Source: a bacterium 1xD42-67 (GTDB lineage Bacteria > Bacillota > Clostridia > Oscillospirales > Oscillospiraceae). Taken from it: DNA of 64,000 nt. The translations under genes and the position numbers were made by a program. Where the stretch lies: the NCBI GenBank assembly GCA_003612335.1, contig RAYO01000001.1, positions 99,701 to 163,700 on the forward strand, written 5' to 3'. How positions within the stretch are numbered: position 1 is the stretch's first letter; every line of letters starts with the position of its first letter. The notes under the pieces are model-generated. The model was not told where the DNA came from, searched no databases, and saw only the letters and a program-made list of their open reading frames with translations. Shown here in pieces: positions 51,739 through 59,348 of this stretch.

Positions 51739-52793
51739 GGGGCCGCCGCCCCGATGGCGGATACCAGGCTGACCAGCAGCACCAGGGCCCCAGCCCCCGT
51801 CATCCCCAGCACCAGGCCGAAGGCGGAGCCGATGGCGTCGATCAGACCGCTGAGGGCGGGCTGAGCCACCATAGCGCACAGCGCTGCCGCCCCCTTATAG
51901 ACCAGATACTGCAGGGCAAGGCGGAGGAAGGGGGCCAGGCAGATCGCCAGCACCACCACCAGTCCCGCCGCCCCCACGGTGCCCTTCAGGGCCCCCGCCC
52001 CGGCCAGCACCGACTCAGAGGCGTCGGCCAAAATGCCTCCCACCACCGGGATCGCCCGGGAGATGGCCATCTTGGCTGTCTTGACGGCGGCGGCATCCAC
52101 ACTGCCCGCGATGGCCCCGCTGGCGGTGAGATAGCCCACGAAGGCCAGCAGCAGGGCGGTGAGGAGAAAGGTGACCAGCCCCTTCACCAGCCCGGCCACC
52201 CGCTTCAGCCCCGGACCGCCCACCGCAGCGTGGGCACAGCTCAGGGCCACATAGGCGTAGACCAGAGGGATCAGCAGCCGGTCCATCGCGGCGATCAGCA
52301 GCTGGGAGAAGAGGACCGTAGCCCCCTGGCGGACGGCCGCGCCGGTGATATTGCCAGTGGCGGCGGTGAGCACCGCCATGACAGGCAGGAGAAGGGAGGA
52401 GAAGCCCTCCATCCGGCCTATGGTGTCCCGGCCCAGGCCGATCATAGCCGCCATGTCCGTCATGGTCAGGGCCGTGATGGCCAGCACCCCGGCGATGGTC
52501 ACCGCCTGGAGCCCCCCGTCTCCCTCCGGACGGGCGCAGTGGGCCAGAGAGCACAGCAGCACCACCGCGATCAGTTTCAGGGCGGTGGACAGGCTGGCCC
52601 GGAAGAGGGCGCCGATCTGGTCCATCCCGTCGGACAACAGGCCGGACAGGCCCTGGTCCAAGGTCTCCCCTTGGAGCACGCCGTAGCCCTCGGCCTCCTC
52701 CCACATCTGGTCCAGGCCGGGGACGGCCAGCGCCCCGTGGACGGGGACTATACAGAGGATGGCCAGGAGGGAGGATAAAAACAGCCGTCTCAT
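51735..52793 (-). CDS. spoIIIAE: Stage III sporulation protein AE
   Basis: The 352-residue membrane protein has a signal-like N-terminus (MRRLFLSSLLAILCIVPVHGALA), then DGMDQIGALFRASL and many hydrophobic helices with GNITGAAVRQGATVLFSQLLIA and FVGYLTASGAIAGSVDAAAVKTAKMAISRAIPVVGGILADASESVLAGAG. These are SpoIIIAE hallmarks. It probably forms the transmembrane export part of the channel. Its start overlaps the spoIIIAD stop by 4 bases. Confidence 0.93.
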   Translation of the reverse strand: MRRLFLSSLLAILCIVPVHGALAVPGLDQMWEEAEGYGVLQGETLDQGLSGLLSDGMDQIGALFRASLSTALKLIAVVLLCSLAHCARPEGDGGLQAVTIAGVLAITALTMTDMAAMIGLGRDTIGRMEGFSSLLLPVMAVLTAATGNITGAAVRQGATVLFSQLLIAAMDRLLIPLVYAYVALSCAHAAVGGPGLKRVAGLVKGLVTFLLTALLLAFVGYLTASGAIAGSVDAAAVKTAKMAISRAIPVVGGILADASESVLAGAGALKGTVGAAGLVVVLAICLAPFLRLALQYLVYKGAAALCAMVAQPALSGLIDAIGSAFGLVLGMTGAGALVLLVSLVSAIGAAAP

Positions 52794-53179
52794 ATCAGCA
52801 GCTCCCCCATCATCTGGGCCACCGCCCGCACCAGGGGGAGGGCCACCGTCAAGGCCAGCACCGCTCCCGCCGTCTCCACGAAGGCGGCCACCCCTCCCTC
52901 CCCTGCCGACCGGCAGATCTCCACCGTCAGTTTGGTAAGGATGGACAGGGCCACCGTCTTCACAACCGGCTCCAGCAGGGCCTCGGACAGGCCGGCCTGG
53001 TCCGCCAGCTCCCGGATGAGGGCCACCACCGCCCCCAGCCCCTCCGCCGTCAGAGCCAGCATCCACAGCCCCGCGGCCAGGGCCAGCAGCAGGGCCAGCT
53101 CCGGGGTGTTTTTCCGCAGCACCGCGCTGAGCACCACCGCCGTCACCCCCACGGCGGTGAGCTTGGCCATGGCTTCCAT
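52790..53179 (-). CDS. spoIIIAD: Stage III sporulation protein AD
   Basis: The 129-residue product has about four hydrophobic helices, with KNTPELALLLALAAGLWMLAL and VVKTVALSILTKLTVEICRSAGEGGVAAFVETAGAVLAL, matching SpoIIIAD. The ATG at 53179 overlaps the spoIIIAC stop codon (TGATG); a GTG one codon earlier is also possible. It is an integral membrane part of the sporulation channel. Confidence 0.92.
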   Translation of the reverse strand: MEAMAKLTAVGVTAVVLSAVLRKNTPELALLLALAAGLWMLALTAEGLGAVVALIRELADQAGLSEALLEPVVKTVALSILTKLTVEICRSAGEGGVAAFVETAGAVLALTVALPLVRAVAQMMGELLI

Positions 53180-53373
53180 CACAGCCCGAAGAGGTCCTTC
53201 ACCAGGTCGAAGAGGCTGGCGATCTCCTGGACCACCATCATCAGCACCACCACCAGCCCCGCCAGGGTGGTCATCATCGCCTGCTCGTCCCGGCCGGCCC
53301 GGCTGAGCACCTGGTTCAGGACTGCCACCAGGATCCCGATGGCTGCTATCTTGAAGATCAGATCCACTTCCAT
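53179..53373 (-). CDS. spoIIIAC: Stage III sporulation protein AC
   Basis: The 64-residue protein consists of two membrane helices: MEVDLIFKIAAIGILVAVLNQVLSRAGRDEQA and TTLAGLVVVLMMVVQEIASLFDLVKDLFGL. This matches SpoIIIAC length and pattern. The start at 53373 is chosen by family length. An in-frame ATG at 53430 has a much better ribosome site (GAGGAGGAGCAACGGA) and would add 19 residues; this alternative is real. Confidence 0.9.
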   Translation of the reverse strand: MEVDLIFKIAAIGILVAVLNQVLSRAGRDEQAMMTTLAGLVVVLMMVVQEIASLFDLVKDLFGL

Positions 53374-53508
53374 ATCGTCGTCACAAACTCCATTCCGCTC
53401 CATCCGGCTCACGCCGGATATCCGCTTCATTCCGTTGCTCCTCCTCTCCGAAACAGACCCGCTCCGCTGGGCACTGTTTCGGTGCTGCCTACGGCGGCAT
53501 CCCACGAT

Positions 53509-54021
53509 TCAGAGCAGTAAAATCACCAAAAACGCCCCGCCGGACAGGCCCAGGGCCTGATAGACCCTCCCCTGGCGGCGGCTGTCCGCCTCCTGGGCGC
53601 CGGCCAGCTCCTCTAAACGGCGGCGGACGGCGGCCAGGGCCTCCTGCTGCCGCTGGATGTCGTACCGGCCCAGGGCGTCCCCCAGAGGGGCCAGGACAGC
53701 CTGTCCCTCGGGGCCCAGCTCGTCCAGGCCGCCGGCCAGCCGCCGCCAGAGAGGGGCGAAGCCCTCCTGGTCCAGATGGTCCAGGCCCTGGACACAGCCC
53801 TGGAACAGCTCCTTGGCCGGTCCCTGTCCCAAGCCGGCCCCCCTGGTCATGAGCTGGGGGAGGGGAGGGGCGTCCAGCTCCAGCTCCCCCTCCAGCAGGG
53901 CCAGCCCCGCCGCCATCTGCCGCAGGGCCCGGGCCCTGCGGCGCAGCCCCGCCGCCGCCTGGATCCCCATCCAGCCCCCGCCTGCCGCCACCAGGGCGGC
54001 TCCGATCAGACGTACCATCAT
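53509..54021 (-). CDS. spoIIIAB: Stage III sporulation protein AB
   Basis: The 170-residue protein has an N-terminal membrane helix, a helical middle (LRQMAAGLALLEGELELDAPPLPQLM, GLGQGPAKELFQGCVQGL) and a C-terminal hydrophobic end. The T2SF-like architecture of SpoIIIAB is recognisable. The start overlaps the spoIIIAA stop (ATGA at 54018-54021). A gap of about 135 bases to spoIIIAC contains no recognised feature apart from an alternative AC start. Confidence 0.9.
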   Translation of the reverse strand: MMVRLIGAALVAAGGGWMGIQAAAGLRRRARALRQMAAGLALLEGELELDAPPLPQLMTRGAGLGQGPAKELFQGCVQGLDHLDQEGFAPLWRRLAGGLDELGPEGQAVLAPLGDALGRYDIQRQQEALAAVRRRLEELAGAQEADSRRQGRVYQALGLSGGAFLVILLL

Positions 54022-54920
54022 CTCAGCTCCTCTACGTTGTAACAGTACCGCCCCCGGTCCCGGCGGATCCCCACCAAAAAGCGGAACAAGCCCTCCTCCA
54101 GGAGGGAGCGGTACAGGGGCCGGCGCTCCAGGTCGGCCCGGCCCTCGCCGTGGGCGGTGGCCAGCAGGGTGACGCCGCATCCCGCCGCCGCCGTCAGGGC
54201 CCGCACGTCCTCCGGAGCGGTGATCTCGTCCACCGCCAGGACCTGGGGGCCCATCCCCCGGAGGAGGAGCATCAGCCCCTGGGCCTTGGGACAGCCCTCC
54301 ACCACATCGGTGCGCCGGCCCACTGCCAGCTGGGGACGGCCGCCGTACATGGCGGCCACTTCCCCCCGCTCGTCGGCCAGGGCCACCCGCAGAGGGAGGC
54401 ATCCCTCCCCCTCGGACACCGCCCGGATCAGATCACGGAGAAGGGTGGTCTTGCCCAGGCCCGGAGGGGCTAGGATCAGGGTGTCGGCCAGCCGGCCCCC
54501 GGGGCACAGCCCGTCCAACACCGGGGCGCAGGCCCCCTCCACCTGCCGGGCGATCCGCAGGTCCGCCGAGGACAGGGCCCGCAGGGCGTGGATCTCCCCC
54601 TCTCTCATGACGGCGGTGCCGCACAGGCCGATCCGGTGCCCCCCCTCTATGGTGAGGTAGCCCCGGCGGATCTGGTCCAGCACCGCGTGGCGGGAGGCCC
54701 GGCTGGCGATCTCCACCAGCTGGTCCAGTTCCTCCCCCTCCACCGGGGGCCCGCCCAGGGGACGCTCCGCCCCGGCGATCAGGGCCGTCATGGGCCACCC
54801 GGCCCGCAGGCGCAGCTCCTCGGTCCGGGCCCGGTCCCCCTCCAGAAGGGAGAGGGCCTCCCCCCGCAGCCGCAGGGGCAGCACCTGGACCGCCTGGACG
54901 AAGCTGTCTGCCGCTGTCAT
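54018..54920 (-). CDS. spoIIIAA: Stage III sporulation protein AA (AAA+ ATPase)
   Basis: The 300-residue ATPase has Walker A LILAPPGLGKTTLLRDLIRAVS, ALADERGEVAAMYGG, and Walker B QVLAVDEITAPEDV, with ELRLRAGWPM and IRRGYLTIEGGHRIGLCGTAV before it. This is the SpoIIIAA pattern. It is cytoplasmic and powers the SpoIIIA complex in the mother cell. The ATG at 54920 is preferred because GAAGGAG lies 9 bases upstream; an ATG at 54929 overlaps that site. Confidence 0.93.
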   Translation of the reverse strand: MTAADSFVQAVQVLPLRLRGEALSLLEGDRARTEELRLRAGWPMTALIAGAERPLGGPPVEGEELDQLVEIASRASRHAVLDQIRRGYLTIEGGHRIGLCGTAVMREGEIHALRALSSADLRIARQVEGACAPVLDGLCPGGRLADTLILAPPGLGKTTLLRDLIRAVSEGEGCLPLRVALADERGEVAAMYGGRPQLAVGRRTDVVEGCPKAQGLMLLLRGMGPQVLAVDEITAPEDVRALTAAAGCGVTLLATAHGEGRADLERRPLYRSLLEEGLFRFLVGIRRDRGRYCYNVEELR

Positions 54921-54951
54921 CTGTGTCATCTCCTTCACCAGCCTTTGTCCC

Positions 54952-54981
54952 ATCCTATGTGGACAGGCCGTAAGTTATGAC
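54952..54981 (-). promoter_or_regulatory. Sigma-E-like promoter of the spoIIIA operon
   Basis: On the minus strand GTCATAA (54975-54981) and CATAGGAT (54952-54959) are spaced by 15 bases, about 32 bases upstream of the spoIIIAA start. This resembles the sigma-E consensus (TCATATT and CATACAAT) expected for this mother-cell operon. Confidence 0.5.
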
Positions 54982-54983
54982 AG

Positions 54984-55016
54984 AAAAAAGAGCCCAGGGC
55001 CAAAGCCCTGAGCTCT
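54984..55016 (-). terminator. Intrinsic terminator upstream of spoIIIA
   Basis: A 12-bp stem with one mismatch (54989-55000 with 55005-55016) and a 4-base loop is followed on the minus strand by a T-run. It ends the transcript of the two unknown genes before the spoIIIA promoter. Confidence 0.75.
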
Positions 55017-55034
55017 CGGATCGGATACATCTGT

Positions 55035-55598
55035 CTAGCCGCCCTCGCCGCCGGAGTCCGCGGCCTCTCCGCCGGAGGAGGCACCGCCGCCCTCCGCCGG
55101 GGCGGTCTCCTCGGTCCCATCGGCCTCGCCGGAGGTCTTGTCCTCGTCCTTGAGGACGCTCTCACACTCCTCATCGTCCTTCTCGGGCAGCTTGCGCATA
55201 GCGATGGCCAGCTTATAGCCCTCCGGGTCGTGCTCCATCAGATAGCGCTCGTCCTCCGGCGGGACCCGTTTCCCCTTCATCATGTTCATCGCGATCTTCA
55301 GACATCTCATCTGGACATCCAGCTGCTCGGACATGGCGTCCAGCTGCTCCTCTTCAGCGCTGGGCTGGTCCAGCATGTCCAAGATGCCGCTGGACTTCTC
55401 CCCCTGGTCCGCTCCGGTGAGCACAGCGGCCTGTATCCGGGCCCGCTGCTCCTCCATGGTCTGGACACACTGGCGGGACAGCTCCAGCCGGTCGGCGGCA
55501 GGACGGGCGGCCCCGGTCCCGCTGTCCTTTGTGTTCTTGGCGGGACAGCTGGGGGAAAAGGCGGTATGTTCTCCTCTCAGGACCTGTCTGATCTCCAT
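55035..55598 (-). CDS. Unknown acidic helical protein, paired with its upstream neighbour
   Basis: I do not recognise a family for this 187-residue protein. The middle contains LDAMSEQLDVQMRCLKIAMNMMKG followed by PPEDERYLMEHDPEGYKLAIAMRKLPE, mostly helical. The last ~40 residues are an acidic Gly/Glu/Ala-rich tail. The first helix motif resembles LEAMSQELKLQQKCQDIAALIMA in the protein encoded just upstream, so the two may be paralogues or partners. There is no signal peptide or membrane helix. The ATG follows AGGAGGTGCGCGC, 14 bases after the upstream gene, and a terminator lies downstream. Confidence 0.72.
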   Translation of the reverse strand: MEIRQVLRGEHTAFSPSCPAKNTKDSGTGAARPAADRLELSRQCVQTMEEQRARIQAAVLTGADQGEKSSGILDMLDQPSAEEEQLDAMSEQLDVQMRCLKIAMNMMKGKRVPPEDERYLMEHDPEGYKLAIAMRKLPEKDDEECESVLKDEDKTSGEADGTEETAPAEGGGASSGGEAADSGGEGG

Positions 55599-55612
55599 GC
55601 GCGCACCTCCTG

Positions 55613-55951
55613 TTATCCTTCCTCATCTGCCCCGTCCATCAGGCCCTGTTCATCTGCCATGATCAGGGCGGCGATGTCCTGGCACTTCTGCTGGAGCTTC
55701 AGCTCCTGAGACATAGCTTCCAGTTCTTCGAATCTGGCCGGGTCCGGGATCTCCGGGGGAGGCGGCTGGATCCATTGCTGGATGGCTCGCTCATAGAGCT
55801 CTGCGGCGGCCTCCACCTGCTCCTCTTCGGTCCGCACCGCCCAGTGGGGCTTCATCTCGAACCGGTCGATGGAGGCCCGGGCCGGAGCTCCGCTCCCCTG
55901 GGAGGGGAGGGGGCCTGGGTCCTCTCTGCTCACTGTGTCGCGCGTCTCCAT
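55613..55951 (-). CDS. Unknown small helical protein, paired with its downstream neighbour
   Basis: The 112-residue product has no recognised family. It has a polar N-terminus with prolines, a helix WAVRTEEEQVEAAAELYERAIQQWI, a proline break (PPPPEIPDP), and a C-terminal helix LEAMSQELKLQQKCQDIAALIMADEQGL. That last segment is shared in pattern with the next gene's product. The ATG at 55951 follows AAGGAGGACGTCCCGA. The two genes form a small operon between sfsA and spoIIIA. A structural or assembly role is possible but not shown. Confidence 0.7.
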   Translation of the reverse strand: METRDTVSREDPGPLPSQGSGAPARASIDRFEMKPHWAVRTEEEQVEAAAELYERAIQQWIQPPPPEIPDPARFEELEAMSQELKLQQKCQDIAALIMADEQGLMDGADEEG

Positions 55952-56016
55952 TCGGGACGTCCTCCTTCTCGTGTCTTCAATCAGATTATCGGCAGGAGAC
56001 CGCAAAACTTTACCCC

Positions 56017-56721
56017 TCACAGCCGGACGGGGATCCTCCGGCCCACGGTCAGCCGTCCCGGCTCCACGACACACTCCAGGGCCAGGATCTCCACCCCAGC
56101 CTCAGCAGCCCGGCGGAGGGCCGCGCCGAACTCAGGGTGGGTGGCGTCGTTGGGCTCCACGTGGTCCATCCCCGCCATCTGGACGATGAAGCACGCCCCC
56201 GCCTCATAGCCCGCCTGGCGGGCCAGGATCAGCCCCTCCAGGTGCTTCACCCCCCGGAGGGTGGGCGCGTCGGGGAAGCGGGCCGTCCCCCCCTCCTCCA
56301 GGGTGACCCCCTTCACCTCCCAGAAGCCTCGCCGCATCCCTTCCGGGGCGGACAGCTCCCAGTAGTGATCGAAGCGGGAGTCGCCAAAGACAGTCTCCGG
56401 GCGCAGGAGGGTGGGGACGAAGCCCAGTCCCCCTGCTGACGCCCACTCGAAGAAGACCTTGTTGGGGGCCTGGGCGTCCATATTGATCAGCAGGGGCCCG
56501 TCGGGCCGCTCCTTCTCCACGGCGATCAGGTCGTATTTGGTCTTGCGGCCGGGGAGGTCCCGCTCTTCCAGCCAGACCTTTGCCCCGGGGACCAGCAGCT
56601 CCCGGCACCGGCCGGTGTTCTTCACATGGCAGATCTGGACCTGGTCCTCTGCCTCCACATGGGCGATGAAGCGGTTGGGCCTGGCGATGAACCGCCCCGG
56701 CAAGATCCTTTGATAGACCAT
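56017..56721 (-). CDS. sfsA: SfsA family DNA/RNA nuclease-like protein
   Basis: The 234-residue product matches SfsA throughout: RFIARPNRFIAHVE, HVKNTGRCRELLVPGAKVWLEE, DLIAVEK, DSRFDHYWE, FWEVKGVTLEEGGTARFPDAPTLRGVKHLEGL, and CFIVQMAGMDHVEPNDATHPEFGAALRRAAEAGVEILAL. It has a restriction-endonuclease-like fold with conserved D/E/K residues; the physiological role is unclear despite the historical sugar-fermentation name. The ATG at 56721 follows GAGAGGGGGAGACAGAT. It stands downstream of the hydrogenase terminator. Confidence 0.92.
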   Translation of the reverse strand: MVYQRILPGRFIARPNRFIAHVEAEDQVQICHVKNTGRCRELLVPGAKVWLEERDLPGRKTKYDLIAVEKERPDGPLLINMDAQAPNKVFFEWASAGGLGFVPTLLRPETVFGDSRFDHYWELSAPEGMRRGFWEVKGVTLEEGGTARFPDAPTLRGVKHLEGLILARQAGYEAGACFIVQMAGMDHVEPNDATHPEFGAALRRAAEAGVEILALECVVEPGRLTVGRRIPVRL

Positions 56722-56757
56722 ATCTGTCTCCCCCTCTCTGTATGATGACCAAAGCGG

Positions 56758-56794
56758 AAAAACGGCCGCACGATACCGTAGTATCATGCGGCCG
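56758..56794 (-). terminator. Intrinsic terminator of the hydrogenase gene
   Basis: A 14-bp stem with one mismatch (56763-56776 with 56781-56794) and a 4-base loop is followed on the minus strand by TTTTTCC. Confidence 0.8.
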
Positions 56795-56828
56795 CCGTCC
56801 ATATCTAAGATCGATCCCTCAGGTCTGG

Positions 56829-58313
56829 TCACGCCTTTCCGGCGGCGCCCTCGGCCTTCGCAGCGGCCTTGGCGGGGGCAGGCTTGGGAGCCTCCACGCC
56901 CTTAGCGGTGCTGACGGCCTGGACCACGCCCCGGTCCTTGGCCTCCTTGGCGTGCTTCTCCACGTCCAGCTTGTTCTTGGGGCTCCGCACCAGACAGCCG
57001 GCGCCCTGGACGCAGCCGCCCTCGCAGGCCATGCCCTCGATGAAGTTGCCCTCCAGGCGGCCCACCTTCAGCTTCATCAGGGCCACCTCGCAGGCGGCGG
57101 TGCCGCTGCAGGGCACGGCCTTCACCTCGAAGCTGGAGCCCTTCTCCTTCAGGGTCTGGACCACCGCCTCGGCCACGCCGCCGCTGCGGGCGAAGTTGCG
57201 GCCGTAGCCGCTGGCCTCGTCCAGCTCGGCCTCCGCCAGCTTCTCCAGGTCGATGTCCCGGGACTGGAACAGGGCGAAGAGCTCCTCATAGGTGAGGACG
57301 CAGTCGATGGCGTTCATGGTGCGGCCCAGCTGGAACTCCTTCTTCTTGGCCACGCAGGGGCCGATGAAGACCACCTTGGCGTCGGGCTCCTTCTCCTTCA
57401 GATGCAGGCCGATCATGACCATGGGGGAGGGGGTGTGGGACACATACTGATTCAACTCGGGGTGCTTCTTCTTCACATAGCCCACGAAGCCTGGGCAGCA
57501 GGAGGAGGTGAGGACCCCCTTCTCTACCAGCTCCTCAGACTCCCGGTCGGCTACCATGTCGGCGCCCAGGGCCACCTCGGCCACGCCGGAGAAGCCCAGC
57601 TGCTTGATGCCAGCCACTACCTGGCCGTAGGTGGCGGGGGCGAACTGGCCGGCGATGGAGGGGGCGATCACGGCGTAGGTCTTATAGCCCCAGTGGGCGC
57701 CGCCCTGGATCATCTGGATGGCATCCACGATCCAGGACTTGTCCTGGATGGCGCCGAAGGGGCACTGATACACACAGTTGCCGCAGGAGATGCACTCGTT
57801 GATGTCGATGGACGCCTTCTTGTCCGGGCCCATGGAGATGGCCTTGGCGGGGCAGCCCTTCTCGCAGGGGCGCTGGTTCTTCACGATGGCGCTGTACTGG
57901 CAGGCGTTGACGCACTTGCCGCAGGTGATGCACTTGCTGTGATCGATGTGGGCCCGGTGGTTGACGATGGTGATGGCGTCCTTGGGGCAGGCGTGGAGGC
58001 AGCGGGTGGCCAGACAGCCCCGGCAGGAGGCGCTGACCGTCATCTCGGTGACGGGGCACTCGTCGCAGGCGATGGGGAGCACCTCCACCACGCTGGGGTT
58101 GGTCTTGTCGCCGCCCATGGCCATCTTCACACGGCTGCTGATGATGGCCCGCTCCTTGTAGATACAGCAGCGCAGGCTGGCCTCAGGGCCGGGGATGATC
58201 TTCTCGGGCACGTCCAGAATCCCGGTCTGGAGCTTGTCCTCCCAGGTCAGACGGGCCACCTCGGTGAGTACGGAGGTCTTCAGTTCTTGGATCTTGGTCT
58301 CGAACGTGTGCAT
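56829..58313 (-). CDS. Monomeric [FeFe]-hydrogenase (group B-like)
   Basis: The 494-residue protein has several cysteine clusters in the first ~190 residues (CRGCLATRCLHACP, CITCGKCVNACQ, CISCGNCVYQCP) for [4Fe-4S] centres. The H-cluster domain follows with L1 TSSCCPGF, L2 FIGPCVAKKKEF and L3 EGMACEGGCVQGAG. The last ~40 residues are a Pro/Ala/Lys-rich tail. Such enzymes are cytoplasmic and handle H2/electrons with ferredoxin-like partners; group B function (evolution, uptake or sensing) is not settled. The ATG at 58313 follows AAGGAGAGGACAT. It is monocistronic with its own promoter and terminator. Confidence 0.9.
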   Translation of the reverse strand: MHTFETKIQELKTSVLTEVARLTWEDKLQTGILDVPEKIIPGPEASLRCCIYKERAIISSRVKMAMGGDKTNPSVVEVLPIACDECPVTEMTVSASCRGCLATRCLHACPKDAITIVNHRAHIDHSKCITCGKCVNACQYSAIVKNQRPCEKGCPAKAISMGPDKKASIDINECISCGNCVYQCPFGAIQDKSWIVDAIQMIQGGAHWGYKTYAVIAPSIAGQFAPATYGQVVAGIKQLGFSGVAEVALGADMVADRESEELVEKGVLTSSCCPGFVGYVKKKHPELNQYVSHTPSPMVMIGLHLKEKEPDAKVVFIGPCVAKKKEFQLGRTMNAIDCVLTYEELFALFQSRDIDLEKLAEAELDEASGYGRNFARSGGVAEAVVQTLKEKGSSFEVKAVPCSGTAACEVALMKLKVGRLEGNFIEGMACEGGCVQGAGCLVRSPKNKLDVEKHAKEAKDRGVVQAVSTAKGVEAPKPAPAKAAAKAEGAAGKA

Positions 58314-58379
58314 ATGTCCTCTCCTTCCTCCTGGGCCTGCCGCAGGGCAGGCCCTATGTGTTTCCTGCAATTTTTAGGG

Positions 58380-58402
58380 GCTCTTCCTGCGCGATGCAGG
58401 AT
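58380..58402 (-). other. Structured leader of the hydrogenase gene
   Basis: A 6-bp stem (58385-58390 with 58396-58401) is nested within a larger AGGGGC/GCCCCT pairing reaching 58377-58420, between the promoter and start codon. It matches no known riboswitch that I recognise. Confidence 0.35.
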
Positions 58403-58420
58403 TTCTTTCATTTCGCCCCT

Positions 58421-58449
58421 ATTCTACTCGGGCAGGGACCGATCGTCAA
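58421..58449 (-). promoter_or_regulatory. Sigma-A-type promoter of the hydrogenase gene
   Basis: On the minus strand TTGACG (58444-58449) and TAGAAT (58421-58426) are spaced by 17 bases, about 108 bases upstream of the start codon. Confidence 0.65.
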
Positions 58450-58592
58450 GAGACATTTTACACCATTCAGGGTGCTTTGAACAGCCCCTTTTCACGTTTA
58501 TCACAGTAGGGGGAGGTCTCCATGCCGCCCTGCCGTCCGCGGCATAAGTCCCGGGGCGGCACGGAGACCGCCCCCTGCGGAAGAACAGGCCC

Positions 58593-59348
58593 TTACCTGT
58601 AAAAATACCGCCAGCCCTCCTCCGTCTCCACCCGGCCCAGCCGGACGCCCATCACCTGTTCCAAGGCCTCTCCCCGGTACAGCTCCTCCGGCGTGCCCGT
58701 CTGCCGGACCCGGCCCTCCCACAGCAGAGCGGTCTGGTGGGCATAGCGCAGGGCCAGGGTCAGGTCGTGGAGGACCATGACCACCGCCCGGCCCTCCTCC
58801 GCCAGGCGGCGGGCCAGGGCCATCACCTCCAGCTGACAGCCCACGTCCAGATAGGTGGTGGGCTCGTCCATGAGGATCGTTGATGTGTCCTGAGCCAGGG
58901 CCATAGCCAGATAGACCTTCTGCCGCTGGCCGCCGGACAGCTCCGCCAGCGGTCGGGAGGCCAGCTCCGCCGCCCCCACCCAGTCCAGGGCCCGGCGCAC
59001 CATCTCGCGGTCCTCCTGGCTGTAGCGCCGGGGGTAGGACAGGTAGGGGAAGCGGCCGTGGAGGACCATCCGGCCGGCGGTGATGTTGGGGACCGACCGG
59101 GACTGGGGCAGGTAGGCCACCTTTTGGGCGATCTCTTTGGCGGACAGGCGCTCCAGAGGGACACCGTCCACCAGCACCTCCCCCCCGGACCGGGCCAGCA
59201 GGCCATTGACGGTGCGCAGGAGGGTGCTCTTGCCGCAGCCGTTGGGGCCCAGGACGGCCAGCACCTGGCCGGGGCGGAGGTCCAGGGTCACATCCTCCAG
59301 CACCGGGCGGCCGGGGTAGCCGGCCCGCAGGTTTTTCAGCTCGATCAC
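58593..59348 (-). CDS. FecE/BtuD-type ABC transporter ATP-binding protein
   Basis: The 251-residue ATPase has Walker A VLGPNGCGKSTLL, Q-loop YLPQSRSVPNI, signature LSGGQRQKVYLAMALAQD and Walker B ILMDEPTTYLDV, with the H-loop VLHDLTLALRY. This is the iron-siderophore/heme/B12 importer class. The GTG at 59348 overlaps the permease stop by 4 bases, which fixes the start. It works with the FecCD permease and binding lipoprotein upstream in one operon. Confidence 0.92.
   Translation of the reverse strand: MIELKNLRAGYPGRPVLEDVTLDLRPGQVLAVLGPNGCGKSTLLRTVNGLLARSGGEVLVDGVPLERLSAKEIAQKVAYLPQSRSVPNITAGRMVLHGRFPYLSYPRRYSQEDREMVRRALDWVGAAELASRPLAELSGGQRQKVYLAMALAQDTSTILMDEPTTYLDVGCQLEVMALARRLAEEGRAVVMVLHDLTLALRYAHQTALLWEGRVRQTGTPEELYRGEALEQVMGVRLGRVETEEGWRYFYR

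Noticed and set aside
53431..53505. Possible extra small gene or long N-terminus before spoIIIAC
   Set aside because: The frame has no distinct product; only the alternative ATG at 53430 has a good ribosome site, which is recorded with spoIIIAC.
58501..58592. Hairpin after the FecE-type ATPase gene as a terminator
   Set aside because: GC-rich arms can pair, but no U-run follows on the transcribed strand, so it was not listed as a terminator.
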